From: CAYLMM01 sp964384825 | GTDB taxonomy: Bacteria > Krumholzibacteriota > Krumholzibacteriia > LZORAL124-64-63 | Length of the DNA: 10,657 nt | Reading direction: 5' to 3' | NCBI GenBank assembly: GCA_964384825.1 | Contig: CAYLMM010000070.1 | Location: forward strand, 1-10,657 | In this document: one piece after another, positions 1-6,180 of the stretch | Numbering within the stretch: the first letter of the stretch is position 1 | Layout: the number at the start of each line of letters is the position of its first letter | Notes under the pieces: generated by a model | The model's database searches: none | What the model saw: the letters and a program-made list of their open reading frames with translations, nothing else | Told to the model about the DNA's origin: nothing | Position numbers and translations under genes: made by a program

Positions 1-383
1 TGGTCGAGGGCGGCGACGGGCCGACCTACGTGCAGTGGGTGGATTTTCATTCGCCGGGATTTTTGATCCAGGGGTATGAAGAATCGGAGACTCTGCGGAA
101 CTGGCCTCTGGTTCCCACCCCTACCGGCCTCGCCGCCGGCGAAAAGGCCGAACCGGGGTATCCGGGTGGATTTGTGATACCCCATTGGGCAATATTGCGC
201 GAGATGCAATTGAATATTGTGTATTACAGCAGCAGTCCAAAACACCCCAACATCATAAAGTATGGTGAAGAGTTATCTGCTTGGCGTGAAAGGAAAGCCA
301 AGGAACGGAAGGAACAGAAGGAGAAGGAGAGGCGTGAACGAAACCGACCGGTGAAAGTGAAGCTCAGGCAACCGAAGGAATGA
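1..383 (+). CDS. 3' end of unrecognised protein with charged tail (partial)
   Basis: The reading frame is open from the first base of the window, so the start lies upstream; the GTG at 30 is only an internal candidate. About 127 residues are visible. The first part is aromatic- and proline-rich (Tyr, Trp, Phe, Pro-Gly) and looks globular. The last 40 residues are an almost unbroken run of Arg, Lys and Glu, probably a charged helix or a flexible tail. No family is recognised. The stop codon overlaps the ATG of the next gene (ATGA at 380-383), so the two are probably co-transcribed and translationally coupled, which supports this frame as real. G+C is clearly lower than in the genes from 1339 onward, suggesting acquisition. 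An exported or polymorphic toxin C-terminus is possible, but nothing visible establishes it. Confidence 0.6.
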   Translation, partial: VEGGDGPTYVQWVDFHSPGFLIQGYEESETLRNWPLVPTPTGLAAGEKAEPGYPGGFVIPHWAILREMQLNIVYYSSSPKHPNIIKYGEELSAWRERKAKERKEQKEKERRERNRPVKVKLRQPKE

Positions 384-1177
384 TTCGGAACGTGGGATGG
401 GAATCTTATCTGGCGGAATCGTATTCGGAATTCGAGTCCGCAATCAGCGTGTCGCCTGCTGGCCGCTTGATCCATGACGGGATTAAGTGGGACGGCGTGA
501 TTTCCCGTGAGAACGCCTTGCATCACCCGGTGTCCTATGGATTCTTCATGATGGGCCTGCTGCCGCGATTGGACAGGCTGTTCGAGCGCTTCGGAGTCGG
601 CAAGTCGACGACAGCGGAGTTCGACAACAGGCTGCGCGACAAATGGCCGATCTCGCAGTCCGGTGTCCTGTCCGGAGATGTTCGGAACAAGCATTCAAAC
701 CGGCTCATGGCGGCGCTCGCCGAACTGATTCTGGCCGAGCATGTCGAAGACGCACTCGGTGGCCGTGTAATCGATTTGGAAGCATGGTCGGGAGCGAAAA
801 CGCCAGACATCCTGGCTGAATTTGGAACTTATGCCGCGGTCGAAGTGAAGTATCTGGGGTATCCGCCTGAAGAATCCGGGCTAGCCGATCGAACCATTAT
901 CGACAACATGCCCAAGGTGAGTTCGGTATCGAACGATTCAATGCGCTTGTCATATTTCAACAGCCGCATCGTGGAAGCAACGGATCAGCTCGCAAAGCAT
1001 CCGGATGCCGCCAAGATCGTCGCCTTGGTTTTCGATGATCGAAACAGCCGAGGCAGGGAAATATTGGAAGACGCCTTAAGTGAATTGGATATCAGCGGCG
1101 CGGACGAATTGTGGGTTGCAGAGATCGGAAATCTTCAGATCGGCTATTTCAGAAAGTACTCGTTGATCAATATCTGA
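380..1177 (+). CDS. PD-(D/E)XK nuclease-like protein, function unknown
   Basis: This 265-aa protein has no signal peptide or membrane segment. Residues 110-126 form a helix rich in Ala, Leu and Glu (AALAELILAEHVED). It is followed by TPDILAEF, with Asp143, and then by AAVEVKYLG, with Glu155 and Lys157. The order helix-Glu, PD, short turn, strand with ExK is the catalytic layout of the PD-(D/E)XK phosphodiesterase superfamily, which includes restriction enzymes, Holliday-junction resolvases and many defence nucleases. A later hydrophobic strand (AKIVALVFDD, 211-220) fits the core sheet. The N-terminal 100 residues match nothing I recognise and may bind a partner or substrate. The ATG at 380 overlaps the upstream stop; GAAGGA abuts it too closely to be an ideal ribosome site, so coupling or the GTG at 392 are alternatives. 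Low G+C suggests transfer. The nuclease fold is inferred from motifs; the target and biological role are unknown. It could also be a catalytically inactive fold member. Confidence 0.72.
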   Translation: MIRNVGWESYLAESYSEFESAISVSPAGRLIHDGIKWDGVISRENALHHPVSYGFFMMGLLPRLDRLFERFGVGKSTTAEFDNRLRDKWPISQSGVLSGDVRNKHSNRLMAALAELILAEHVEDALGGRVIDLEAWSGAKTPDILAEFGTYAAVEVKYLGYPPEESGLADRTIIDNMPKVSSVSNDSMRLSYFNSRIVEATDQLAKHPDAAKIVALVFDDRNSRGREILEDALSELDISGADELWVAEIGNLQIGYFRKYSLINI

Positions 1178-1240
1178 AGCCCCCGCAATCGCCACCCGGC
1201 AGCGGCCCCCCGAAACCGCCAAGATGCTCTCCAGCCGTCC

Positions 1241-1330
1241 CGTTCCGGTCCGGGGACGCGTACTCCCCTCCATCGCGCATTGCGAAGCACTAAGTCGAGG
1301 GAGGGGAGTACGCGTCCCCGGACCGGAACG
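1241..1330. repeat. Perfect 31-bp inverted repeat, palindromic (REP/MITE-like) element
   Basis: Positions 1241-1271 are the exact reverse complement of 1300-1330. The arms begin CGTTCCGGTCCGGGGACGCG and are separated by 28 nt. After one mismatch, three further pairs (1273-1275 with 1296-1298) extend the stem, and the loop holds a small TCGC/GCGA hairpin. The element fills most of the gap between two convergent genes. There is no T-run on either side, so it is not a classical intrinsic terminator, though a hairpin this strong could stop or protect transcripts from both directions. Length, perfection and location resemble REP-type or miniature inverted-repeat elements. Whether other copies exist in the genome cannot be seen here. 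Confidence 0.85.
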
Positions 1331-1338
1331 CCCACAGC

Positions 1339-2394
1339 TCAGAAGAACATCTTAGCGATCTTCAAAGCCCCCTGCTTCCAGGGCACGCGATGCGAGATCC
1401 CCGACCGGTCCTGGAAGGTGTCCATGTTCTCCAGGTACCAGCGGTAGTTGCGCACCAGGGCGTCCTTGTTGCTGTGCAGCGGGTCGAAGCCCAGCACGGT
1501 CTGCGCCTTCTCGATCGAGACGAAGGATTCCTCGCAGGCCGTCTCGTAGATCCACTTGTAGAGCGGCGAGAGCTTCAGAGCCTCGAGCACCTTCAGCGCG
1601 GCGATCACCGGGCCGGCCGGGAAGCCGACGATCTTCTTGCCGAAGCCGGCCTCGTCCAGCACGGCCTGGAAGTCCTCGCGCATGGTGGTGAACTCGCGCG
1701 CACCGAGGTTGAAGTGGTCGTTCACCTTGTCGCGCTCGCCGGTCGCGCACAGGTAGGCGCCCTGGCAGATGTCCTCGACGTCGGCCAGCTGGTAGGGGTT
1801 GTCGCCCTTGCCGATCATCGGGAAGCCCTTGCCGTCCTTGGCCCAGTCGTAGAACATCGCGAACACGCCCAGCCGCTCTGGCCCGATGAAGCTCTTGGGC
1901 CGGATGATCGGCACGCACATCCCCTTCTCGCGGTACTCGCGGCACGCGGCCTCGGCCTGCACCTTCGCCTCGCCGTAGGGGCCCACGCCCTGGACCGGAT
2001 CGGTCTCCAGCAGCGGATGATGGTCGGGGATGCCGTAGACCGCGGTGGTCGAGGTGTGCACCACGCGGTCGATGCCGGCGGCGTGCGCCGTGTCCAGCAC
2101 CATCCGCGTGCCGTCGACCTCGGTCGAGAAGATCTCCTCGGGGGTGTACAGGGGCAGCGCGGCGGCGCAGTGGATCACGATGTCCACGCCCTCGAGCGCC
2201 TTTTCCATGTCCTCGCGGATGCGGATGTCGCCCAGGATGGCGCGGATCGTGTCCTGCTCCGGGTAGTCGAAGGGCGCGATGTCCAGCGAGGTGACCTGGT
2301 GCCCGCGCTCGAGCAGGTAGCGGGTCAGGTTGATGCCCATGAAGCCGGCGCCGCCGGTGATCAGGAAGCGCTTGGAGGTGGTGTTGTCGGTCAT
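1339..2394 (-). CDS. NAD-dependent epimerase/dehydratase (extended SDR)
   Basis: This 351-aa extended short-chain dehydrogenase/reductase starts with TGGAGFMG at 13-20, the dinucleotide-binding glycine motif. Asp38 ends the second strand and favours NAD over NADP. HTSTTAVYG (113-121) supplies the catalytic Ser/Thr, and YGEAK (140-144) supplies Tyr140 and Lys144. The length is usual for nucleotide-sugar epimerases and dehydratases. These enzymes epimerise, dehydrate or reduce sugars through a keto intermediate in the cytoplasm; the exact substrate is not visible. The frame is open upstream to 2457, but the ATG at 2394 places the glycine motif at the normal distance from the N-terminus and has a GAGG 9 nt upstream. 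It lies downstream of the SMR and UbiA genes on the same strand after a 132-nt gap containing hairpins. A role on a polyprenyl-linked or nucleotide-activated sugar is inferred from context. A 3-beta-hydroxysteroid-type member is a less likely alternative. Confidence 0.88.
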   Translation of the reverse strand: MTDNTTSKRFLITGGAGFMGINLTRYLLERGHQVTSLDIAPFDYPEQDTIRAILGDIRIREDMEKALEGVDIVIHCAAALPLYTPEEIFSTEVDGTRMVLDTAHAAGIDRVVHTSTTAVYGIPDHHPLLETDPVQGVGPYGEAKVQAEAACREYREKGMCVPIIRPKSFIGPERLGVFAMFYDWAKDGKGFPMIGKGDNPYQLADVEDICQGAYLCATGERDKVNDHFNLGAREFTTMREDFQAVLDEAGFGKKIVGFPAGPVIAALKVLEALKLSPLYKWIYETACEESFVSIEKAQTVLGFDPLHSNKDALVRNYRWYLENMDTFQDRSGISHRVPWKQGALKIAKMFF

Positions 2395-2431
2395 GTCGAC
2401 GAGCCTCGGTTCGGTTGATGTCGGTCGTTGC

Positions 2432-2467
2432 CGGAAGGCCGGGCCTTCCGCCCGCACGGTGCGGGCG
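2432..2467 (-). promoter_or_regulatory. Two adjacent perfect hairpins upstream of the epimerase gene
   Basis: Two palindromes sit end to end. Positions 2432-2450 have 9-bp arms (CGGAAGGCC/GGCCTTCCG) around one base. Positions 2449-2467 have 9-bp arms (CGCCCGCAC/GTGCGGGCG) around one base. They share two bases, so on the RNA they would form two tight stems, or compete for them. They lie in the 132-nt gap between the SMR stop and the epimerase start. No T-run follows on the minus strand, so a simple intrinsic terminator is unlikely. An attenuator, an RNA-processing or stability element, or a dyad-binding protein site are all possible. The structure is seen; the function is inference. Confidence 0.4.
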
Positions 2468-2526
2468 CCGCGGTCGAAGATCGGCCGTCCGCCGCGGAAA
2501 TTGAAGATTTCGTTGCGTCCTCCGTT

Positions 2527-2901
2527 TCAGCCCAGCCGGCTGGCGACCATGGCCACCCCGACGATGATCAGCACCATCCCGCCGATCTGCAAGGCGCCGA
2601 GCGATTCCCCGAACAGCAGGGCCGAGGCGCCGACCACGATCAGAAATCCCACCGAGGTCATGATCGGGTAGGCCAGCGACAGCGGCACGCGGCTCAGCAC
2701 GTAGGCGTAGCAGACCACGTTCAGCGCGAACAGGATCACCCCGCCGGCGACCAGCTTGTTGGTGACGATCGCGGTCAGCAGCTCGCCGGGCCGGCCCGGG
2801 TCCAGCGGCCGCCCGTTCATGCCCGCCTTGATCATGATGTTGGCCGCCGCGTTGGCCAGCAGGGCGAAGACCAGGGCGATCAGGTGGCTCTTCATCTTCA
2901 T
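2527..2901 (-). CDS. SMR/EamA-type four-helix membrane protein, possible lipid-sugar flippase subunit
   Basis: This 124-aa protein is nearly all membrane: four hydrophobic segments at about 6-24, 49-70, 74-98 and 104-121, the size and layout of small multidrug resistance (SMR) proteins. The third segment (YPIMTSVGFLIVVGASALLFGES, shown here in part as SVGFLIVVGASALLFGE) matches the conserved SMR segment ending LFGE. The proton-coupling glutamate of drug-pumping SMRs (Glu14 of EmrE) is not evident: the first helix reads ALLANAAANIMIK, with no acidic residue. That resembles ArnE/ArnF-type partners that flip undecaprenyl-linked aminoarabinose rather than EmrE. The gene starts 8 nt after the UbiA-family stop, so co-translation is likely; no strong Shine-Dalgarno is visible and ATG 2895 is an alternative start. 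Context supports moving a polyprenyl-linked sugar across the inner membrane. SMRs work as dimers or heterodimers, and no second SMR gene is in the window. Confidence 0.8.
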   Translation of the reverse strand: MKMKSHLIALVFALLANAAANIMIKAGMNGRPLDPGRPGELLTAIVTNKLVAGGVILFALNVVCYAYVLSRVPLSLAYPIMTSVGFLIVVGASALLFGESLGALQIGGMVLIIVGVAMVASRLG

Positions 2902-2909
2902 CGGTCCGT

Positions 2910-3785
2910 TCAGTTCAGGTAGACGATCACGCAGCAGGCGGCCAGCCACAGGGCGACGTCGATCAGCAGCGCGGCGTCGGTCAGCAGCAGCCGCGAGGGG
3001 CTGCCGCCCTTGTTGCGTTTGTGCACCAGGTACAGGTAGCGGAACAGCCCGTAGAGCACGAAGGGCACGGTGTAGATCAGGTTCGTGGTGCCGAAGCTGT
3101 CGATCGCCTTGTCGCTGACGGTGTACAGGGCGTAGCTCATCACGGTGCTGGCGGCGGTGATCATGATCATCTGGTCGAGCAGGTATTCGCTGTAGTCGGC
3201 CAGCACGCGGCGGTGGTCGCCGTCGGAGCCGTCGAGCAGCACGATCTCGTGCCGGCGCTTGGCGAAGCCCAGAAAACAGGCCAGCAGGATTGTGCACATG
3301 ATCAGCCAGGGCGAGGCCTCGACGTGGATGACCGCCGCGCCGGCCAGCACCCTCAGCACGAAGCCCAAAGCGATGCTGCCCACGTCGAGGATCACCACGT
3401 GCTTGAGCAGCGTCGAGTAGACGATGTTGTTGATCAGGTAGGCCGCCGCCAGCGCGGCGAACCGGACGTCGAGCATCAGGGCCGCGCCGATCGCGACCGC
3501 CGCCAGGGCGGGCGCGGCGGTCGCGGCCGCCTTGACCGGAAGCTCGCCGCTGGCCACCGGCCGCATCCTTTTCACCGGATGCTCGCGGTCGCGCTCGCGG
3601 TCCTGGACGTCGTTCCACAGGTAGACCGCGCCGCTGGTCGCACAGAACACGGCCGTCGCGGCCAGGCAGATCAGCGTGCTGTCGATATCGAAGAGGCGGC
3701 GGCTGAAGATCAACGGCGCGAAGAGGATCAGGTTCTTCGTCCATTGATGGGGGCGCAGGGAGCGCATTATCGCGATGGCGATCAT
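2910..3785 (-). CDS. UbiA-family polyprenyl-phosphate phosphoribosyltransferase-like enzyme
   Basis: This 291-aa integral membrane protein with about eight to nine hydrophobic segments opens with SLRPHQWTKN (9-18). The first Asp-rich motif is NDVQDRERD at 58-66, followed by HPVKRMRP (69-76). A conserved YSTLLKHVVILDV segment lies at 123-135, then GFVLRVLAGA, FAKRRHE (174-180) and ADYSEYLLDQM (196-206). This pattern is that of the UbiA subgroup typified by mycobacterial decaprenyl-phosphate phosphoribosyltransferase (Rv3806c), rather than quinone or heme prenyltransferases. Those enzymes join phosphoribosyl pyrophosphate to polyprenyl phosphate on the cytoplasmic face of the inner membrane, giving lipid-linked phosphoribose, a precursor of arabinose donors. 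The frame runs upstream to 3962, but ATG 3785 follows GGAGG closely and puts the family start motif near the N-terminus. It is first of three same-strand genes and divergent from the TetR gene. The family is confident; acceptor and donor specificity are inferred. Confidence 0.87.
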   Translation of the reverse strand: MIAIAIMRSLRPHQWTKNLILFAPLIFSRRLFDIDSTLICLAATAVFCATSGAVYLWNDVQDRERDREHPVKRMRPVASGELPVKAAATAAPALAAVAIGAALMLDVRFAALAAAYLINNIVYSTLLKHVVILDVGSIALGFVLRVLAGAAVIHVEASPWLIMCTILLACFLGFAKRRHEIVLLDGSDGDHRRVLADYSEYLLDQMIMITAASTVMSYALYTVSDKAIDSFGTTNLIYTVPFVLYGLFRYLYLVHKRNKGGSPSRLLLTDAALLIDVALWLAACCVIVYLN

Positions 3786-3882
3786 CTTCCTCCCGGATTC
3801 CGGTCGGGTCGGGAAAGCGGAAAATTCCGGCCGGCGCCGGAAACGGCAGGGGACGCCTGGAACACGCGGCCCATATCCACGT

Positions 3883-3912
3883 ATTCTAGCCAATTTCCGC
3901 CCGGTGGCGCAA
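3883..3912 (-). promoter_or_regulatory. Candidate promoter for the UbiA/SMR/epimerase genes
   Basis: Read on the minus strand, TTGCGC (3912-3907) is followed after 18 nt by TAGAAT (3888-3883), a 5-of-6 match to the -10 hexamer with a weak -35. Transcription would start near 3876, giving a leader of about 90 nt before the ATG at 3785. This is the best sigma70-like pair I could find upstream of that gene, but the -35 match is poor. Confidence 0.35.
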
Positions 3913-3940
3913 TCGGAGCTTTGAACCGCGAAAAAACATC

Positions 3941-3968
3941 TTGCAAAACAAAACGGTAACATTATAAT
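3941..3968 (+). promoter_or_regulatory. Sigma70-like promoter of the tetR-efflux operon
   Basis: TTGCAA at 3941-3946 (4 of 6 to TTGACA) and a perfect TATAAT at 3963-3968 are 16 nt apart, inside the only strongly AT-rich stretch of the window. Transcription would start near 3975, leaving a leader of about 37 nt with GGGAGAG at 4000-4006, five bases before the ATG at 4012. The -10 hexamer lies within the putative TetR operator, the normal arrangement for autorepression. Confidence 0.6.
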
Positions 3969-3988
3969 CGTTTTTTCGTTTATCGTTT
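3950..3988. promoter_or_regulatory. Putative TetR operator: AAAACG/CGTTTT dyad plus CGTTT repeats
   Basis: AAAACG (3950-3955) and CGTTTT (3969-3974) form a dyad with a 13-bp centre that spans the -10 hexamer. CGTTT recurs at 3969, 3977 and 3984 with 8- and 7-bp spacing. Half-sites arrayed over the promoter and immediately upstream of a TetR gene suggest binding of one or more TetR dimers that block RNA polymerase. The repeats are seen; assignment to this regulator is inference from position. Confidence 0.45.
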
Positions 3989-4011
3989 CGAATTTGAATG
4001 GGAGAGTATGG

Positions 4012-4608
4012 ATGCCGGATCAGAGAACCAGATCGAAGAGGGAGCAGCTTTTCACTGCGGCCAAGCCGCTGTTCGAGCGTTTCGGCTTCCGCAAGACGAC
4101 CATCGAGGAGATCTGCGCCGCCGCCGGCGTGTCCAAGCGCACCTTCTACGAGCTGTTCAACGACAAGACCCATTTTTTCGCCCTGCTGTTGCAGGATCTG
4201 GGCAACCGGCTGCTCGCGGAATGGGAGCCGCGGATCACCGAGGATGCGGGGGCCTGCGCGGCGATCGAGGATTTCCTCGATTTCTACCACGAAGCCATCG
4301 CCGGCGAACCGATCTTCGGCGCCCTCTTCGAGACTCCCGAACTGATGGCCGCCTGCTCCGGGGCCTACGACGGTTCCGACAAATCCGGGATCGTCGACTT
4401 CCTGGCCGGACATATTCGCCGGGGCATGGAGACCGGAGAGTTCAGGAAAGTGGATCCCGATTACGTCGCCTGGATCATCGGCATCCTGCTCGACGACGTG
4501 TACATCGTGATGCCGGAGTTCTTCAAGCAACCCGGCGCCAAGAACGACAAGCTGCTCGCTGCGGAGGTGCGCGCGTTCATCCTCAACGGCCTGATGGCCA
4601 GGGACTGA
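4012..4608 (+). CDS. TetR/AcrR-family transcriptional repressor of the efflux operon
   Basis: This 198-aa protein is the usual size for TetR regulators. The N-terminal DNA-binding domain runs from about 7 to 54: REQLFTAAKPLFERFGFRKT, then the helix-turn-helix IEEICAAAGVSKRTFYELFNDK (31-52; in part EICAAAGVSKRTFYELF), which closely fits the TetR N-terminal signature. The remaining residues form a helical, variable ligand-binding and dimerisation domain, with no inducer predictable from sequence. ATG 4012 was chosen because GGGAGAG lies five bases upstream and the N-terminus is compact; the ATG at 4008 is out of frame and a TTG at 3994 gives an unneeded six-residue extension. It is the first gene of the efflux operon, 72 nt ahead of the channel gene, and most likely represses that operon and itself through the repeats at 3950-3988. 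It might also affect the divergent UbiA-family gene, since the control region is shared. Confidence 0.93.
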   Translation: MPDQRTRSKREQLFTAAKPLFERFGFRKTTIEEICAAAGVSKRTFYELFNDKTHFFALLLQDLGNRLLAEWEPRITEDAGACAAIEDFLDFYHEAIAGEPIFGALFETPELMAACSGAYDGSDKSGIVDFLAGHIRRGMETGEFRKVDPDYVAWIIGILLDDVYIVMPEFFKQPGAKNDKLLAAEVRAFILNGLMARD

Positions 4609-4680
4609 ATCCACGCGGAGTTCCGTACGCCCGGGGGGGCGGCGGCTGGACGCAATTCGACATCACAGGGAGAGGGAACG

Positions 4681-6180
4681 ATGCCCAGAACGTGCAACGT
4701 CCTTGGGGGCGCCGTCCTGTCGCTGATCCTGGCGGCGGCGGTCTGCCTCGCCGGACCGGCCGCGGAAGCGCCCGCGGACGTGACTCCGGCCGCGGGGCCG
4801 GCGCCCGAGGTGATCGACGCCCGGCCCGGCGCCGCGACGGCGATCGGTCTGATCGACTGCGTGACCGCGGCGCTGGCCGGCAACGACGACCTGCGCGCCG
4901 AACGCGAGCGCCGCCGGGAGCTGGACGGCCAGATGAACCAGGCCCTTTCGACCGGCCTGCCCAGCCTCGACGCGGTGGGCACCTGGACGCGCGGCCGCGA
5001 TCCCAGCTTCGCGCTGGACGAGACCTTCGCCGGGGGCGGCGACGGCGAGATCGGCACCTCGCCCCTCGATACGCTGCTGGCGGGATTCGACTTCCTGCCC
5101 GCGCCCGGCGAGATCCCGGCCCAGACCTACTGGCGCGCCAGCCTCGATCTGAACTGGACGATCAACCCGTCGAAGATCCTCGGCGCGGTCGGCGCCGCGG
5201 GCCTCGGCATCCGGCGCCAGGACCAGGCCATCGTCGCCAAGGAGCACGAGACCGTCGAGCGGGCGGTGATCGCCTACCACGGCGTGATCCTGGCCGCCGA
5301 GAAGGCCGCCGCCGCCGAGGCGTCGCTGGCCAACCATGCCGAGTTCCTCGACATCGTCCGGCTGCGCTACCGACTGGGACTGGCCTCGGACATCGACACG
5401 CTGCAGGCGGCCGTCGCGGTGGCGAACCTCAGGCCCCGGGTGCGGCAGGCGCGGCGGAACCTGCGGACCGCCGGCGCCGACCTGAACGCCGTGATGGGCC
5501 GCCGTCCGGTCGAGCCGATCTCGGTGGTGGTCGAGCAGGCGGTCGAGACCGATCCGTTGGACCGGGACCGGGCCCTGCGGATGGCCGCCGGCCGGCCCGA
5601 CCTGATGCAGATGGATCTCTTCGCCGACCTGCTGCGCCAGAACCGCCGCGCCCAGAAGGCCGAGATGCGGCCCTATCTCAGCCTGAACGGATCCTACGGC
5701 TACGTGGGCCGCGAGGCCTCCGACCTGAACGACGAGGGCCACGATTACTGGTCGGCATCGGTCGCTCTTAACGTTCCGCTCTTCGACGGCCTGCTGACCC
5801 GCGGGCTGGTGCAGGAGACCGAGGCCTCGATCCGCCGCACCGAGATGGAGCGGGGCGGGATGCTGCGCCGCGCCCGGGTCGAGGTGCTGGACCTGCTGGA
5901 CAACCTCGAGGCCGCGCGCCTGAATCTCGCGGCCGCCGAGCTGAACATGACCGCCGCGGACGAGCTGCTGGAGATCAGCAAGCTCCGGCTGCGCGAGGGT
6001 CTGGCCGACTACCTGACCGTCCTGGAATCCGAATCCGGCCGCGCCGACGCCCGGTCGAACCTGATCCAGGCCCGTTACGACGTGCTGACCCTGACCGCCT
6101 CGCTGAAGCGGGCCGTCGGGATCTCGCCCCTGCTGCCGCTGTCGGTGCTGTCGGCGGCTTCCCCGGAGGTCGCGCGATGA
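4681..6180 (+). CDS. TolC/OprM-type outer-membrane efflux protein
   Basis: This 499-aa outer-membrane factor trimerises into a barrel and periplasmic tunnel through which the pump expels its substrates. An N-terminal signal peptide is visible (hydrophobic 9-24, likely cleavage after AGPAAEA near 30); the Cys at 22 is not in a convincing lipobox, so it is probably not a lipoprotein. A variable Ala/Pro linker follows. Then come the two outer-membrane-efflux-protein repeats: the first from about residue 55, the second from about 300. Long Ala/Leu/Glu/Arg-rich helices sit in each, ending with LRLREGLADYLTVLESES and a final helix before the C-terminus. Strand segments such as LSLNGSYGYVG and SASVALNVPLFDG belong to the barrel. 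GGGAGAGGG (4668-4676) lies four bases before the ATG. The stop overlaps the next gene by four bases. Length and architecture are normal for the family. Confidence 0.92.
   Translation: MPRTCNVLGGAVLSLILAAAVCLAGPAAEAPADVTPAAGPAPEVIDARPGAATAIGLIDCVTAALAGNDDLRAERERRRELDGQMNQALSTGLPSLDAVGTWTRGRDPSFALDETFAGGGDGEIGTSPLDTLLAGFDFLPAPGEIPAQTYWRASLDLNWTINPSKILGAVGAAGLGIRRQDQAIVAKEHETVERAVIAYHGVILAAEKAAAAEASLANHAEFLDIVRLRYRLGLASDIDTLQAAVAVANLRPRVRQARRNLRTAGADLNAVMGRRPVEPISVVVEQAVETDPLDRDRALRMAAGRPDLMQMDLFADLLRQNRRAQKAEMRPYLSLNGSYGYVGREASDLNDEGHDYWSASVALNVPLFDGLLTRGLVQETEASIRRTEMERGGMLRRARVEVLDLLDNLEAARLNLAAAELNMTAADELLEISKLRLREGLADYLTVLESESGRADARSNLIQARYDVLTLTASLKRAVGISPLLPLSVLSAASPEVAR

Noticed and set aside
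224..694. Minus-strand frame overlapping the first two genes
   Set aside because: The plus-strand genes are coupled by ATGA and one carries a nuclease motif; this frame shows nothing recognisable and has no ribosome site that I can see.
1241..1330. CRISPR repeat or recombinase attachment site
   Set aside because: There is a single inverted pair, with no direct repeats or spacers, no tRNA and no integrase gene in the window.
1390..2418. Plus-strand open frame across the epimerase gene
   Set aside because: Antisense shadow rich in Val, His and Asp; the minus-strand frame has all SDR motifs.
3021..3959. Plus-strand open frame across the UbiA-family gene
   Set aside because: Antisense shadow with no hydrophobic or domain pattern; the minus strand encodes a clear membrane enzyme.
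4008..5771. Long plus-strand frame from the ATG at 4008
   Set aside because: It is out of frame with the TetR and channel genes it overlaps and translates to Arg/Gly/Pro-rich low-complexity sequence. The ATG at 4012 has the better ribosome-site spacing and a clear family match.
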